Made by a program: the position numbers and the translations under genes. From the NCBI GenBank assembly GCA_016195915.1, contig JACPYS010000027.1:1-42735 (forward strand): a DNA stretch of 42,735 nucleotides. The letters are read 5' to 3'. The notes beneath the pieces were generated by a model. It was not told where the DNA came from, did not search any database, and saw only the letters and a program-made list of their open reading frames with translations. This document shows positions 23,683-32,021 of the stretch, piece after piece (within the stretch, counting starts at the first letter, position 1; each line of letters opens with the position of its first letter). The stretch is from Betaproteobacteria bacterium. GTDB lineage: Bacteria; Pseudomonadota; Gammaproteobacteria; Burkholderiales; SG8-39.

Positions 23683-24510
23683 ATGCCGGTAGTTGCAATA
23701 ACGCGGGAAATGGGCTCGCTCGGGAAGGATGTCGCCGCAGGCATCGGCGAGGCGCTTGGCATTCCGGTCCTCTACCACGAGGTGATCGAGCACCTGGCAG
23801 ACCGCATGCGCGTGCGCAAGAGCCACGTCATCCGGTTGCTCGACGGCTCGGCCGGGCTGATGGAGCGGCTGACCGCCGACAAGACCAGCCTGGCGATTTT
23901 TTCCGCCGACGAGATCTACGGACTGGTGCTGAAGGATTCGGGCGCCGTGATCCGCGGATGGGGCGCCACCCACTTGCTGCGCGATGTACCGCACGTCGTC
24001 TGCGTGCGTGTGTGCGCGCCGCTTCCGGTGCGCAAGCGGCGCATGATGGAGAGGCTCAATACCGATGAAGCCGAGCGCGTGAGCGAGGAAATCCGCTGCA
24101 ACGACGAGGCTCATACGGCGATCATGCGCCGTCACTTCGGGCTGCAGTGGACTGACGCGGAAAACTACGACGTGGTGCTCAATACCGAGCGCGTGCGGAT
24201 CGACGATTGCGTGGAAGAAGTGCTCGGGCTGGTGCGCTCCCTCGAATTTGCCGAAACCGAGAACTCGCGGCAGAAGATCGAGGATCTCGCGATTTCGGCG
24301 CGGGTGCGGGCAGCCCTGCGTTGTGCGCCGGAGACGCGCGAGATGAAATTTTCCGTGGCCACCGAATCCGCGCGGGTGTCGGTGTCCGGCGGGCGCCGCA
24401 GCTTGGAAGAGCGCGTCGCGATCGTCGACATTGCCGGCGCGGTGGATGGCGTGCGTCACGTCGAGTACCGCTCGACGGGTCCCGAGGACCCGCGGACGCC
24501 CCAGGACTGA
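23683..24510 (+). CDS. Cytidylate-kinase-like protein with C-terminal BON domain
   Basis: A 275-residue cytosolic protein. Residues 1-190 follow the cytidylate-kinase-like family: VVAITREMGSLGKDVAAGIG replaces the usual P-loop start, then HVVCVRVCAPLPVRKRRMME and DAENYDVVLNTERVRID. Residues 205-265 look like a BON domain (ISARVRAALRCAPETREMKF, then AGAVDGVRHVEY), normally a phospholipid- or ligand-binding fold of periplasmic proteins. Nucleotide kinase activity is uncertain since the canonical GxxGxGKS loop is modified (GSLGKD). GGAG 5 bases upstream supports ATG 23683. The following Ser/Thr kinase gene starts 64 bp later in the same direction, so a joint signalling role is plausible. Confidence 0.8.
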   Translation: MPVVAITREMGSLGKDVAAGIGEALGIPVLYHEVIEHLADRMRVRKSHVIRLLDGSAGLMERLTADKTSLAIFSADEIYGLVLKDSGAVIRGWGATHLLRDVPHVVCVRVCAPLPVRKRRMMERLNTDEAERVSEEIRCNDEAHTAIMRRHFGLQWTDAENYDVVLNTERVRIDDCVEEVLGLVRSLEFAETENSRQKIEDLAISARVRAALRCAPETREMKFSVATESARVSVSGGRRSLEERVAIVDIAGAVDGVRHVEYRSTGPEDPRTPQD

Positions 24511-24574
24511 TGCGCGGCAGGCGGGGAAAGTTTGGACCGCGAGCCCGACCGTGACTGCGGTCGCCGGTTCGACC

Positions 24575-25528
24575 ATGGAAACCCGCGCCATCGGCCGTTA
24601 TGTGATCGAGTCGGTGCTCGGAAGCGGCGCAATGGGTGTCGTCTACAAGGCGACCGACCCCTTGCTTGAACGCTCGCTCGCAATCAAGACGGTCAACCTG
24701 ATGCCCTCCGGCGAGGGCAGCGAGTACTACGAGAAACGCTTCTACCAGGAAGCGCGGGCCGCCGCCGGGCTCAATCACCCCAACATCGTCACTGTCTACG
24801 ATGTCGGCAGGAGTGCCGACGCGGCGTACATGGCGATGGAGCTGATCGAAGGCGTCGAATTGCGCGCATTGCTGGCGATGGGACAGCCTTTGTCTCCGGA
24901 CCGGGCGGTGGCGATCGCGGTGCAGATCGCCGAGGGTCTCGCCTACGCGCACCAGCGCGGCGTCGTCCACAGGGACATCAAGCCCGCGAACATCATGGTC
25001 GTCGGGAACGGACTGGTGAAGATTACCGACTTCGGCCTCGCGCGCAGAAGGGCTTCGGCCGATCTGACGCCGGGCGGAGAAATCTCGGGTTCGCCGAGAT
25101 ACATGTCGCCCGAGCAGGCTCTCGGAAAGCGCGCAGACCCGCGCTCCGACATTTTTTCGCTCGGCGTCCTGTTTTACGAAATGCTGACCGGGTCCGCACC
25201 GTTCGGCGGCGAGGATGAAATGGCACTGACTTACCAGATCGTGAACCTCGCGCCGCCGGCGCCCAGCGCGGTCATCGCGGCAGTTCCCAGGCGGCTCGAC
25301 CAGATCGCCGCGCGGATGCTCGCCAAGTCGCTCGAGGAGCGATACCAGAACGCGCAGGAAGTGGCGCTCGACCTGAGGCAATGGGAGCGACGGCCTGCCG
25401 ATGCCGCAGACCGGCCGGTTCCGGTCGCGGCGCTCTCTGCGGGCGCGCGGCCGGCGATCATCGATTTCACCACTCCGGGCGCGCTCGCCATCAGCCGCGA
25501 GCACACGCGGCGCTCGGACGGATCATGA
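24575..25528 (+). CDS. Serine/threonine protein kinase (Hanks type, soluble)
   Basis: A 317-residue eukaryotic-like kinase. The glycine loop is LGSGAMGVVYKA (15-26), ATP-binding Lys38 (LAIKTVNL), catalytic HRD at 132-134 (VVHRDIKPANIM), DFG Asp152 (ITDFGLARRR) and the activation/APE segment GSPRYMSPEQ. All catalytic residues are present. Unlike PknB types it has no transmembrane helix or extracellular sensor; only about 40 residues follow the kinase fold. ATG 24575 gives the usual short lead into IGRYVIESVLG; GTG 24551 is an alternative. The stop region overlaps the convergent hemH end by 6 bases. Substrates unknown; the cytidylate-kinase-like protein upstream is a candidate partner. Confidence 0.92.
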   Translation: METRAIGRYVIESVLGSGAMGVVYKATDPLLERSLAIKTVNLMPSGEGSEYYEKRFYQEARAAAGLNHPNIVTVYDVGRSADAAYMAMELIEGVELRALLAMGQPLSPDRAVAIAVQIAEGLAYAHQRGVVHRDIKPANIMVVGNGLVKITDFGLARRRASADLTPGGEISGSPRYMSPEQALGKRADPRSDIFSLGVLFYEMLTGSAPFGGEDEMALTYQIVNLAPPAPSAVIAAVPRRLDQIAARMLAKSLEERYQNAQEVALDLRQWERRPADAADRPVPVAALSAGARPAIIDFTTPGALAISREHTRRSDGS

Positions 25529-26518
25529 TTCGCTGCAGGCGAGACCTGCCAGAGCCTCGATCCACTCCGGCGATTCGTTGAGGCAGGGCATCAGGCGCAA
25601 CTCTGTTCCGCCAGCGGCGAAAAATTTCTCGCGCGCAGCGATGCCGATTTCCTCCAGCGTTTCGAGGCAATCTGAAACGAAGCCGGGGCAAAGGACATCG
25701 ACCCGACCTAGGCCCTGCTTCGCGAGCTCGATCAATGTCGGTTCGGTGTAGGGCTGCAGCCACTTCGCCGCCCCGAAGCGCGACTGGAACGTGACGACGT
25801 AGTCGATCTCGGCCAGATCGAGGCGTTGCGCGAGGACGCTTGCGGTCGCGTAGCACTGGCGCTGGTACGGGTCGCCGCGATCGACGGCGCGCTGCGGCAG
25901 GCCGTGAAAACTCATCACCAGCTTCTCGCCGCGGCCCTGAGTTTTCCAGCAACGGCGTACGAGTGCCTCGAGCGCCGCAAGGTAGCCCGGATCTTCGGGG
26001 TATTGTTCGATGAAGCGTGGCGCGGACGCATGGCCGGTGCGTCTTAGCCAGGCATTCAGTGTGTCTCTGACGCTCTCGGTAGTGCTCGCAGCGTACTGCG
26101 GATAAAGCGGCAGCACGGTGATCTTGATGCATCCGGCTGTTCCCAACCGATCGAGTGCCTCGCCGATCGAAGGCCTGCCGTAGCGCATCGCGAACTCGAC
26201 CAGTGGCGCGGGCTTGCGGCGTTCGCCGAGCAATCCCCGCAGCAACTTCGCCTGGCGCATGGTGTGGACCATGAGCGGCGAGCCCTCCTTGGTCCAGACC
26301 TTCGCGTATTTTTCCGCCGACTTTTTCGGCCGCAGGTTGAGGATCACCGCATGGAGCAACGGCAACCAAAGCACGCGCGGCAGTTCGACCACCCTCGGGT
26401 CGGAAAGGAATTCGGCGAGATAACTGCGCACCGCGCTCGCCGTCGGCGCCTCGGGCGTGCCCAGATTGACCAGCAGCACGCCGTCGCGCAGCGGTGCTCC
26501 AGCCATCCCTGCGGTCAT
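25523..26518 (-). CDS. hemH: Ferrochelatase
   Basis: A 331-residue enzyme inserting Fe(II) into protoporphyrin IX, the last step of haem synthesis, at the inner face of the cytoplasmic membrane. Signature blocks are [38 protein letters not shown], the metal-site [16 protein letters not shown] and [17 protein letters not shown]. Length is normal. The ATG overlaps the hrcA stop (ATGA), so it is translated together with hrcA; this pairing is common in betaproteobacteria. Its 3' end overlaps the convergent kinase gene by 6 bases. Confidence 0.97.
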   Translation of the reverse strand: MTAGMAGAPLRDGVLLVNLGTPEAPTASAVRSYLAEFLSDPRVVELPRVLWLPLLHAVILNLRPKKSAEKYAKVWTKEGSPLMVHTMRQAKLLRGLLGERRKPAPLVEFAMRYGRPSIGEALDRLGTAGCIKITVLPLYPQYAASTTESVRDTLNAWLRRTGHASAPRFIEQYPEDPGYLAALEALVRRCWKTQGRGEKLVMSFHGLPQRAVDRGDPYQRQCYATASVLAQRLDLAEIDYVVTFQSRFGAAKWLQPYTEPTLIELAKQGLGRVDVLCPGFVSDCLETLEEIGIAAREKFFAAGGTELRLMPCLNESPEWIEALAGLACSES

Positions 26519-27540
26519 ACCGGATTTTGCGAAAGCGCCGAGGACAGCAGCTTGGCAGTGACGTCGACGATCGGAATGACCTGATCGTAGGCCATGCGCG
26601 TCGGGCCGATCACGCCGACGGTCCCCACCACCTCGCCATCGACCTTGTACGGCGCCGTCACCACCGCGACGTCGTCGGGCGCGCTCACGCCGGATTCACC
26701 GCCGATGAAGATCTGCACGCCCTGGCCGCGCAGGCTGAAGTCGAGGATCTGCAGCAGCGAGGTCTTGCGCTCGAACAGCTCGAACAGCTGCCGCAGCCGC
26801 GTCATGTCGGAGGACAGGTCGCGCACGGCGAGCAGGTTGCGCTCGCCCGTGATCACGTATTGCTCGCCCGTCTCCGCCACTGCGCGGGTGCCCGCCTCGA
26901 GCGCCGCGCTCATCAGCCCGATGATGTCCGCGCGGATGTCGTGCAGTTCGGCATGCAGGCGGCCGCGCACGTCTTCGATGCTCTGGCCGGAGTAGTTCTG
27001 GTTGAGGTAATTCGCCGCCTCGACCAGTTCCGCGGGCGAATACTCGCGCTCGGTGAACAGGATGCGGTTCTGCACGTCGCCGCCGGGCGTCACCACGATC
27101 AGCAGTACGCGGCGCTCCGAGAGCTTGAGGAATTCGATCGCCCGGAAGGCGAGCGAGCGGCGGCGCGGGGCCATCACCACCCCGGCGAAGCGCGTGAGCT
27201 GCGCGAGCAGCATGGAAGCAGCCTGGACCGCGCGCTGCGGATTGTCCGGCTGGAGACTGTCCTCGAGCCGGTGGATCTGCTCGCTTGCAAGGGGTTTGAC
27301 CACCAGCAGCGAGTCCACGAAAAATCGATAGCCAGCCGGCGTCGGCACCCGCCCGGCGGAGGTATGCGGGCTCGTAATGAACCCCAGTTCCTCGAGGTCG
27401 GACATGACGTTGCGGATGGTGGCCGGGGAGAGATCCAGCCCTGAAAATTTCGACAGCGTGCGCGAGCCGACGGGTTCACCCTCGGTGATGTAACGCTCAA
27501 TCAGGGTCTTGAGCAGTTTCTGGGCGCGTCGGTCGAGCAT
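26515..27540 (-). CDS. hrcA: Heat-inducible transcription repressor HrcA
   Basis: A 341-residue repressor that binds CIRCE operators, usually of groESL, and is itself kept folded by GroEL. The N-terminal winged helix contains [40 protein letters not shown] and [16 protein letters not shown], the most conserved part of the family. The C-terminal region ends in FDIGGESG-like [18 protein letters not shown] and [17 protein letters not shown]. No CIRCE element is visible in this window, so its targets lie elsewhere. It is divergent from nadK, 75 bp away, and overlaps hemH by 4 bases. Confidence 0.97.
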   Translation of the reverse strand: MLDRRAQKLLKTLIERYITEGEPVGSRTLSKFSGLDLSPATIRNVMSDLEELGFITSPHTSAGRVPTPAGYRFFVDSLLVVKPLASEQIHRLEDSLQPDNPQRAVQAASMLLAQLTRFAGVVMAPRRRSLAFRAIEFLKLSERRVLLIVVTPGGDVQNRILFTEREYSPAELVEAANYLNQNYSGQSIEDVRGRLHAELHDIRADIIGLMSAALEAGTRAVAETGEQYVITGERNLLAVRDLSSDMTRLRQLFELFERKTSLLQILDFSLRGQGVQIFIGGESGVSAPDDVAVVTAPYKVDGEVVGTVGVIGPTRMAYDQVIPIVDVTAKLLSSALSQNPV

Positions 27541-27615
27541 CTCTTAATTCTACACAAGCGCCGCAGATCCAAGCCGGACTTTGGGGTGCAGGCGCGCGTG
27601 TGTTTAAATTGGACG

Positions 27616-28446
27616 ATGATCCCTGCATTCCGCCATGTGGCCCTGATCGGCAAGTCCCCCAGCTCGGAAGTCGCCGGATCGCTCGAGACGCTCGCCGCGT
27701 TTCTGGCCGAAGAGGGTTGCACGGTGCTTGGCGAACGCGAAAGCGCGCAGGCGGACCTTGCGATCGTGATCGGCGGGGATGGCACGATGCTGGGGGCGGT
27801 GCGGCACCTGGTGCGCCACGGGGTGCCGGTGGTCGGTGTCAACCAGGGGCGGCTCGGGTTCATGACCGACATCGCGCTGAAGGACATGCGCAGGTCGATC
27901 GGCGCGATCCTGGCCGGCCGCTACACGACCGAGGAGCGGACGCTGATCGATGCCGAGATCGTGCGCGGCGGCGCGACCCTGCTGAACACGCTGGCGCTCA
28001 ACGATGCGGTGGTGAACAAGGGGGCCGAGGGCCGGCTGATCGAATTCGAAGTCCATATCGACGGGGAATTCGTCTATACGCTGCGTTCCGACGGGGTGAT
28101 CGTCGCGACGCCTACGGGTTCCACCGCATACGCGCTGTCGGCCCAGGGGCCGATCCTGCATCCGAGCCTGCCCGCGTTCACGCTGGTACCGCTCAACCCG
28201 CATACATTGACCGCGCGCCCGGTGAGCATCAGCGATCGCAGCACGATCGAGATCGTGGTGCGGCATGCGGGCGACGCGCGGGCGCAATTCGACGGGCAGG
28301 CGCTCGCCGACCTCGTGGCGGGCGACCGGCTGTGCCTGAAACGCTCGAACGAACCGGCCCGCTTCATCCATCCGCCGGGCTACAGTTATTTCGTCATGCT
28401 GCGCGAGAAGCTGCGCTGGAGCGAAGCGGTGGAACGCGAGAGATAG
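27616..28446 (+). CDS. nadK: NAD kinase
   Basis: A 276-residue ATP-dependent kinase making NADP from NAD. Key motifs are GGDGTML (53-59), with Asp55 as catalytic residue, LNDAVVNKG for the NAD ribose and PTGSTAYALSAQGPI lining the site. It is somewhat shorter than many betaproteobacterial NadK proteins (about 290-300) because the loop between the first helix and GGDG is compact. ATG 27616 begins MIPAFRHVALIGK; the open frame upstream has no ribosome-binding site. recN follows 13 bp later, a common pairing. Confidence 0.97.
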   Translation: MIPAFRHVALIGKSPSSEVAGSLETLAAFLAEEGCTVLGERESAQADLAIVIGGDGTMLGAVRHLVRHGVPVVGVNQGRLGFMTDIALKDMRRSIGAILAGRYTTEERTLIDAEIVRGGATLLNTLALNDAVVNKGAEGRLIEFEVHIDGEFVYTLRSDGVIVATPTGSTAYALSAQGPILHPSLPAFTLVPLNPHTLTARPVSISDRSTIEIVVRHAGDARAQFDGQALADLVAGDRLCLKRSNEPARFIHPPGYSYFVMLREKLRWSEAVERER

Positions 28447-28459
28447 ATTCGCCGACATC

Positions 28460-30124
28460 GTGCTGCGGCAACTGGCAATCCGTGATTTTGTCATCGTCGA
28501 GGCGCTCGAACTCGAGTTCCAGCCCGGGTTCACGGTGCTGACCGGCGAGACCGGGGCGGGCAAGTCGATTCTCGTCGACGCGCTCGAACTTGCGGCCGGC
28601 GGGCGTACCGATGCGTCGGTGATCCGCAACGGCGCCGAGCGCGCCGAGATCTCGGCCGAATTCGACGTACCGGAGCGCGGTCCGCTCGCGGCGTGGCTCG
28701 AAGAGCGCGAGCTCGGCGGCGATCCCGGTGCCCTGCTCCTGCGGCGTACGTTCGATCGGGCAGGTCGCGGCCGTGCCTTTGTCAACGGTCACTCCGCCAC
28801 TGTCGCGCAACTGCGCGAGGCTGGAGAGTTTCTGATCGACATCCATGGCCAGCACGCGCATCAGTCGTTGTTGCGCGGCGCTGCGCAGCGCGCGCTGCTC
28901 GACGCGCATGCGGGTCTGGAGCCGCTCGCCAAGGAAGTGGCCGAGGCCTATCGCGTCTGGCGGCGGCTTGGGCAGCTCGCGTCGGAGGCGGAGGCGCAGT
29001 TCGCGCAGCGCGAGGCCGAGCGCGCGGACCTCGAGGAGCGGGTGAGGGAACTGGCCAGGCTTGCGCCGGCCGACGGCGAGTGGGACAGCCTCGCGTCCGC
29101 GCATTCGCGCCTCGCGCACGGCGCCGGCCTTCTCGCCGGCGCGCAGGCTTCGCTCGAGGAACTATCGGAGGCCGACGGCGCGAGCCTGGCGCGGCTTTCG
29201 GCGGCGGCGCATCGACTGCGCGAGTTGTCTGCGCACGATCCCGGGCTCGCCCCGATCGTCGAGCTCCTGGCGGGCGCGCAAGCGCAGGCGGGTGAAGCGG
29301 TGCGCGAGCTGCGCCACTACGCGTCGCGCATCGAACTCGAACCCGAGGCCTTGCATGCCGTGGAGTCGCGTATCGAAGCGCTGCACGCGGCGGCACGCAA
29401 GCATCGGGTCCGGCCTGCGGACCTCGCGCAACTGGCCAGGGATCTGGCAGCCCGGCTTGCCGAGATCCAACTGGCGGGCGACCCGGAAGCGCTGCGCGCG
29501 CAGCTCGAGGCGGCGAAAGTCCGCTACGATTCAAGTGCCGCCGTGCTGTCGGAAAAGCGGCGAGCAGCGGCCCAGGCTTTGGGCAAGGCGGTGAGCGCGA
29601 AGATGCAGCAATTGGCGATGGCGGGGGGCAAGTTCGCGGTGGTGCTCGAGGCAAGCGAAGAGCGCGCATCGTTCGGTCGCGAGAACGTCGAGTTCCAGGT
29701 GGCGTCCCATCCGAGCCTGCCGCTGAGGCCGCTCGCGAAGGTGGCATCGGGCGGCGAGCTCTCGCGCATCAGCCTCGCGGTACACATGGTCGCGGCGAAA
29801 TCCTCGCCGGTGGGTACGCTCATCTTCGACGAGGTCGATTCGGGCATCGGCGGTGCGGTGGCGGAGGTCGTCGGCCGCGCGTTGCGCTCGCTCGGGACAG
29901 AGCGCCAGGTGCTGTGCGTCACGCATCTTCCGCAGGTCGCGGCGCAGGGCGATGTTCAGTGGTCGGTGACGCGCTCGGAGGGCACGAAGAAAGGGGCAAG
30001 GGTATCGACGGGCGTTACGCCGCTGGATCGCGCGGCGCGCATCGAAGAGGTGGCGCGCATGCTGGGAGGAACGCAGATCACCGCCACCACCCGCAAGCAT
30101 GCGGAGGAATTGCTGGGGAAGTGA
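28460..30124 (+). CDS. recN: DNA repair protein RecN
   Basis: A 554-residue SMC-like ATPase acting early in double-strand-break repair. Walker A TGETGAGKS covers 28-36 in the N-terminal head. A long Ala/Arg/Glu-rich coiled coil follows (about 150-370). The C-terminal head has KVASGGELSRISLAVHMVAA (ABC signature) and LIFDEVDSGIGGAVAEVVG (Walker B and D-loop). The start is GTG 28460, which gives the family's usual opening VLRQLAIRDFVIVEALELEF; no earlier start is in frame. It lies 13 bp after nadK and converges on fur. SOS control is usual for recN, but no LexA box is seen here. Confidence 0.97.
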   Translation: MLRQLAIRDFVIVEALELEFQPGFTVLTGETGAGKSILVDALELAAGGRTDASVIRNGAERAEISAEFDVPERGPLAAWLEERELGGDPGALLLRRTFDRAGRGRAFVNGHSATVAQLREAGEFLIDIHGQHAHQSLLRGAAQRALLDAHAGLEPLAKEVAEAYRVWRRLGQLASEAEAQFAQREAERADLEERVRELARLAPADGEWDSLASAHSRLAHGAGLLAGAQASLEELSEADGASLARLSAAAHRLRELSAHDPGLAPIVELLAGAQAQAGEAVRELRHYASRIELEPEALHAVESRIEALHAAARKHRVRPADLAQLARDLAARLAEIQLAGDPEALRAQLEAAKVRYDSSAAVLSEKRRAAAQALGKAVSAKMQQLAMAGGKFAVVLEASEERASFGRENVEFQVASHPSLPLRPLAKVASGGELSRISLAVHMVAAKSSPVGTLIFDEVDSGIGGAVAEVVGRALRSLGTERQVLCVTHLPQVAAQGDVQWSVTRSEGTKKGARVSTGVTPLDRAARIEEVARMLGGTQITATTRKHAEELLGK

Positions 30125-30134
30125 CCGGGACCAC

Positions 30135-30560
30135 TCAGCTGCGGTGCGGGCAGTCGGGCTTGGTGCAGTCCGCGTACAGCGCGAGCGAATGCCCGCGGAT
30201 CGCAAATCCGTTCCGGCGCGCGACGTCGTTCTGCCGCGCTTCGATCTCCGCATCGTAGAATTCCTCGACCCGGCCGCACTGCAGGCATACAAGGTGGTCA
30301 TGGTGGCCGCCCTGGCTCAGCTCGAACACCGCTTTGCCGGTCTCGAAATGCTGGCGCGATAGCAGGCCTGCCTGCTCGAACTGCGTGAGCACCCGGTACA
30401 CGGTCGCGAGGCCGACATCGATCCCCTCGGCAATCAGCGTGCGGTAAACGTCCTCGGCGGACAGATGCCGAACCTTGCTGGCTTCGAACAGTTCGAGAAT
30501 CTTTCGCCGAGGCAGGGTGGCCTTGAGCCCGATGTCCTTGAGGCTTTGCGCGGGAGTCAT
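30135..30560 (-). CDS. fur: Ferric uptake regulator Fur
   Basis: A 141-residue metal-dependent repressor of iron-uptake genes. The winged-helix DNA-binding part runs from [20 protein letters not shown] to [18 protein letters not shown]. Metal sites are His86, His87 and His89 (GHHDHLVC), Cys92/Cys95 (CLQC) and C-terminal Cys132/Cys137 (DCTKPDCPH). Length is normal for Fur rather than Zur or PerR. It is divergent from bamE, the usual betaproteobacterial arrangement. The shared 69-bp gap contains TATCATATA, a possible -10 region, but no clear Fur box is visible. Confidence 0.97.
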   Translation of the reverse strand: MTPAQSLKDIGLKATLPRRKILELFEASKVRHLSAEDVYRTLIAEGIDVGLATVYRVLTQFEQAGLLSRQHFETGKAVFELSQGGHHDHLVCLQCGRVEEFYDAEIEARQNDVARRNGFAIRGHSLALYADCTKPDCPHRS

Positions 30561-30629
30561 GCGGCAGCGGCAATGGTGAACGTTCGGCTATCATATAGAA
30601 GTTCCGCCATTTTGAGTGCTCCTCCCCCC

Positions 30630-31202
30630 GTGAGACGTTTTGCGTTGACCTGTGTCATCTGCCTGGCCGGATGCTCCTCGCTCCCGAGCCTGCCTGACGT
30701 GCCCAAATTGCCCGGTGTCAAGGTCTATCGCATCGAGATCCAGCAGGGCAATTACATCACCCAGGAAATGGTGTCGCAGCTGAAGATCGGCATGACGCGC
30801 GAGCAGGTGCGCTACGTGCTCGGCACGCCGCTGGTGACCGATATCTTTCATGCCGACCGCTGGGACTACGTGTTCTACCGTGAGCGCAGCAGCGGCGAGT
30901 TCGAGCAGCGCAGGCTCGCCGTCTTCTTCGACCAAGCGGGGCACCTGGCTCGCGTCGCCGGCGACGTGGTACCGGCGAGCGAAGGCGCCTCGGTGCCCGC
31001 GCCGGTGCCTCCCGCGCCTGCGACCGCGGCCACGCCCGCACCGGCGCCGGCGCAGGCAAAGCCCGCCACCGCGGAAAAGATCGAGCCTGCCGCTGCGCCG
31101 GAAGCTGCCAAGGCGGAAGCAGCCAAGGCCGAAGCAGCCAAGGCCGAAGAAGGCAAGGAGCGGGGTTTCTTCGGCCGCATGCTGGAGAAGATCGGATTCT
31201 GA
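30630..31202 (+). CDS. bamE: Outer-membrane assembly lipoprotein BamE, with extended C-terminal tail
   Basis: A 190-residue lipoprotein of the BAM complex that inserts beta-barrel proteins into the outer membrane. GTG 30630 gives a short signal with lipobox LAGC ([16 protein letters not shown]); ATG 30573 in frame would add 19 residues before it. The BamE core is [53 protein letters not shown] and [15 protein letters not shown]. After about residue 118 comes an unusual 70-residue tail, Pro/Ala-rich, then three 15-base tandem units coding KAEAA, ending [12 protein letters not shown]. Many BamE proteins stop soon after the core; the tail may reach along the periplasm. Confidence 0.92.
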   Translation: MRRFALTCVICLAGCSSLPSLPDVPKLPGVKVYRIEIQQGNYITQEMVSQLKIGMTREQVRYVLGTPLVTDIFHADRWDYVFYRERSSGEFEQRRLAVFFDQAGHLARVAGDVVPASEGASVPAPVPPAPATAATPAPAPAQAKPATAEKIEPAAAPEAAKAEAAKAEAAKAEEGKERGFFGRMLEKIGF

Positions 31203-31212
31203 GGGGCCAGAC

Positions 31213-31977
31213 ATGAAGCTCGCAATTGCCGGCGCCACGGGTCGCATGGGACGCGCGCTGATCGAGGAATCGCTCAAGGACCCGGCGCTGGCGCTCGTTG
31301 CCGCGCTCGACGTGATCGCGAGCCCGCCGATCGCCGGCTTCAACGTGGTGACCGACATCGCGGCCGCAATCTCGGCCGCGGATGTGATGATCGATTTCAC
31401 GCGTCCTGCCGGGACGTTGGCCCATCTTGATGCCTGTCTGAGCGCGGGCAAGGCGATGGTGATCGGCACCACCGGGTTTGCCGAGGCGCAGAAGCAGTGC
31501 ATCGTGCTGGCGGCAAAGCGCATTCCGATCGTCATGGCGCCGAACTTCGCCGTCGGCGTTAACGTGATTTTCAAGCTGGCCGAGATTGCCGCGCGTTCGC
31601 TGGGAGAGGATTACGACGTCGAGATCATCGAGGCGCACCACCGGCACAAGGTGGACGCGCCCTCCGGTACCGCGTTCAAGCTGGGCGAAGTGGTCGCGGC
31701 GGCGCTCGGCAGGGACCTTGCGAAGGTGGCGGTTCACGGCCGCGTCGGCGATACCGGCGAGCGCGAAGGGAAGGCCATCGGTTTTCATGCCATTCGCGGC
31801 GGCGACATCGTCGGCGAGCACACTGTGCTGTTCGCCGGAACCGGCGAGCGCGTCGAGCTCGCCGTGCGCAGTTCCAGTCGCGCCACCTACGCGCTCGGCG
31901 CGCTGCGCGCGGCGAAGTTTCTCAAGGGCCGGCGCGACGGGCTGTTCGACATGCAGGACGTCCTTGGGCTGCGTTAG
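31213..31977 (+). CDS. dapB: 4-hydroxy-tetrahydrodipicolinate reductase
   Basis: A 254-residue NAD(P)H enzyme of the lysine/diaminopimelate pathway. The nucleotide motif is [11 protein letters not shown] near the N-terminus, followed by [19 protein letters not shown] and [10 protein letters not shown]. The active-site block is [20 protein letters not shown], and [20 protein letters not shown] completes the family signature. It is about 15 residues shorter than many proteobacterial DapB proteins, missing most of the loop after ALDV. It starts 10 bp after bamE in the same direction. Confidence 0.97.
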   Translation: MKLAIAGATGRMGRALIEESLKDPALALVAALDVIASPPIAGFNVVTDIAAAISAADVMIDFTRPAGTLAHLDACLSAGKAMVIGTTGFAEAQKQCIVLAAKRIPIVMAPNFAVGVNVIFKLAEIAARSLGEDYDVEIIEAHHRHKVDAPSGTAFKLGEVVAAALGRDLAKVAVHGRVGDTGEREGKAIGFHAIRGGDIVGEHTVLFAGTGERVELAVRSSSRATYALGALRAAKFLKGRRDGLFDMQDVLGLR

Positions 31978-32021
31978 ATCCGTTTCCGGCAAAGCCAGAA
32001 CACAAGCTTGGGAGTCGCTGC

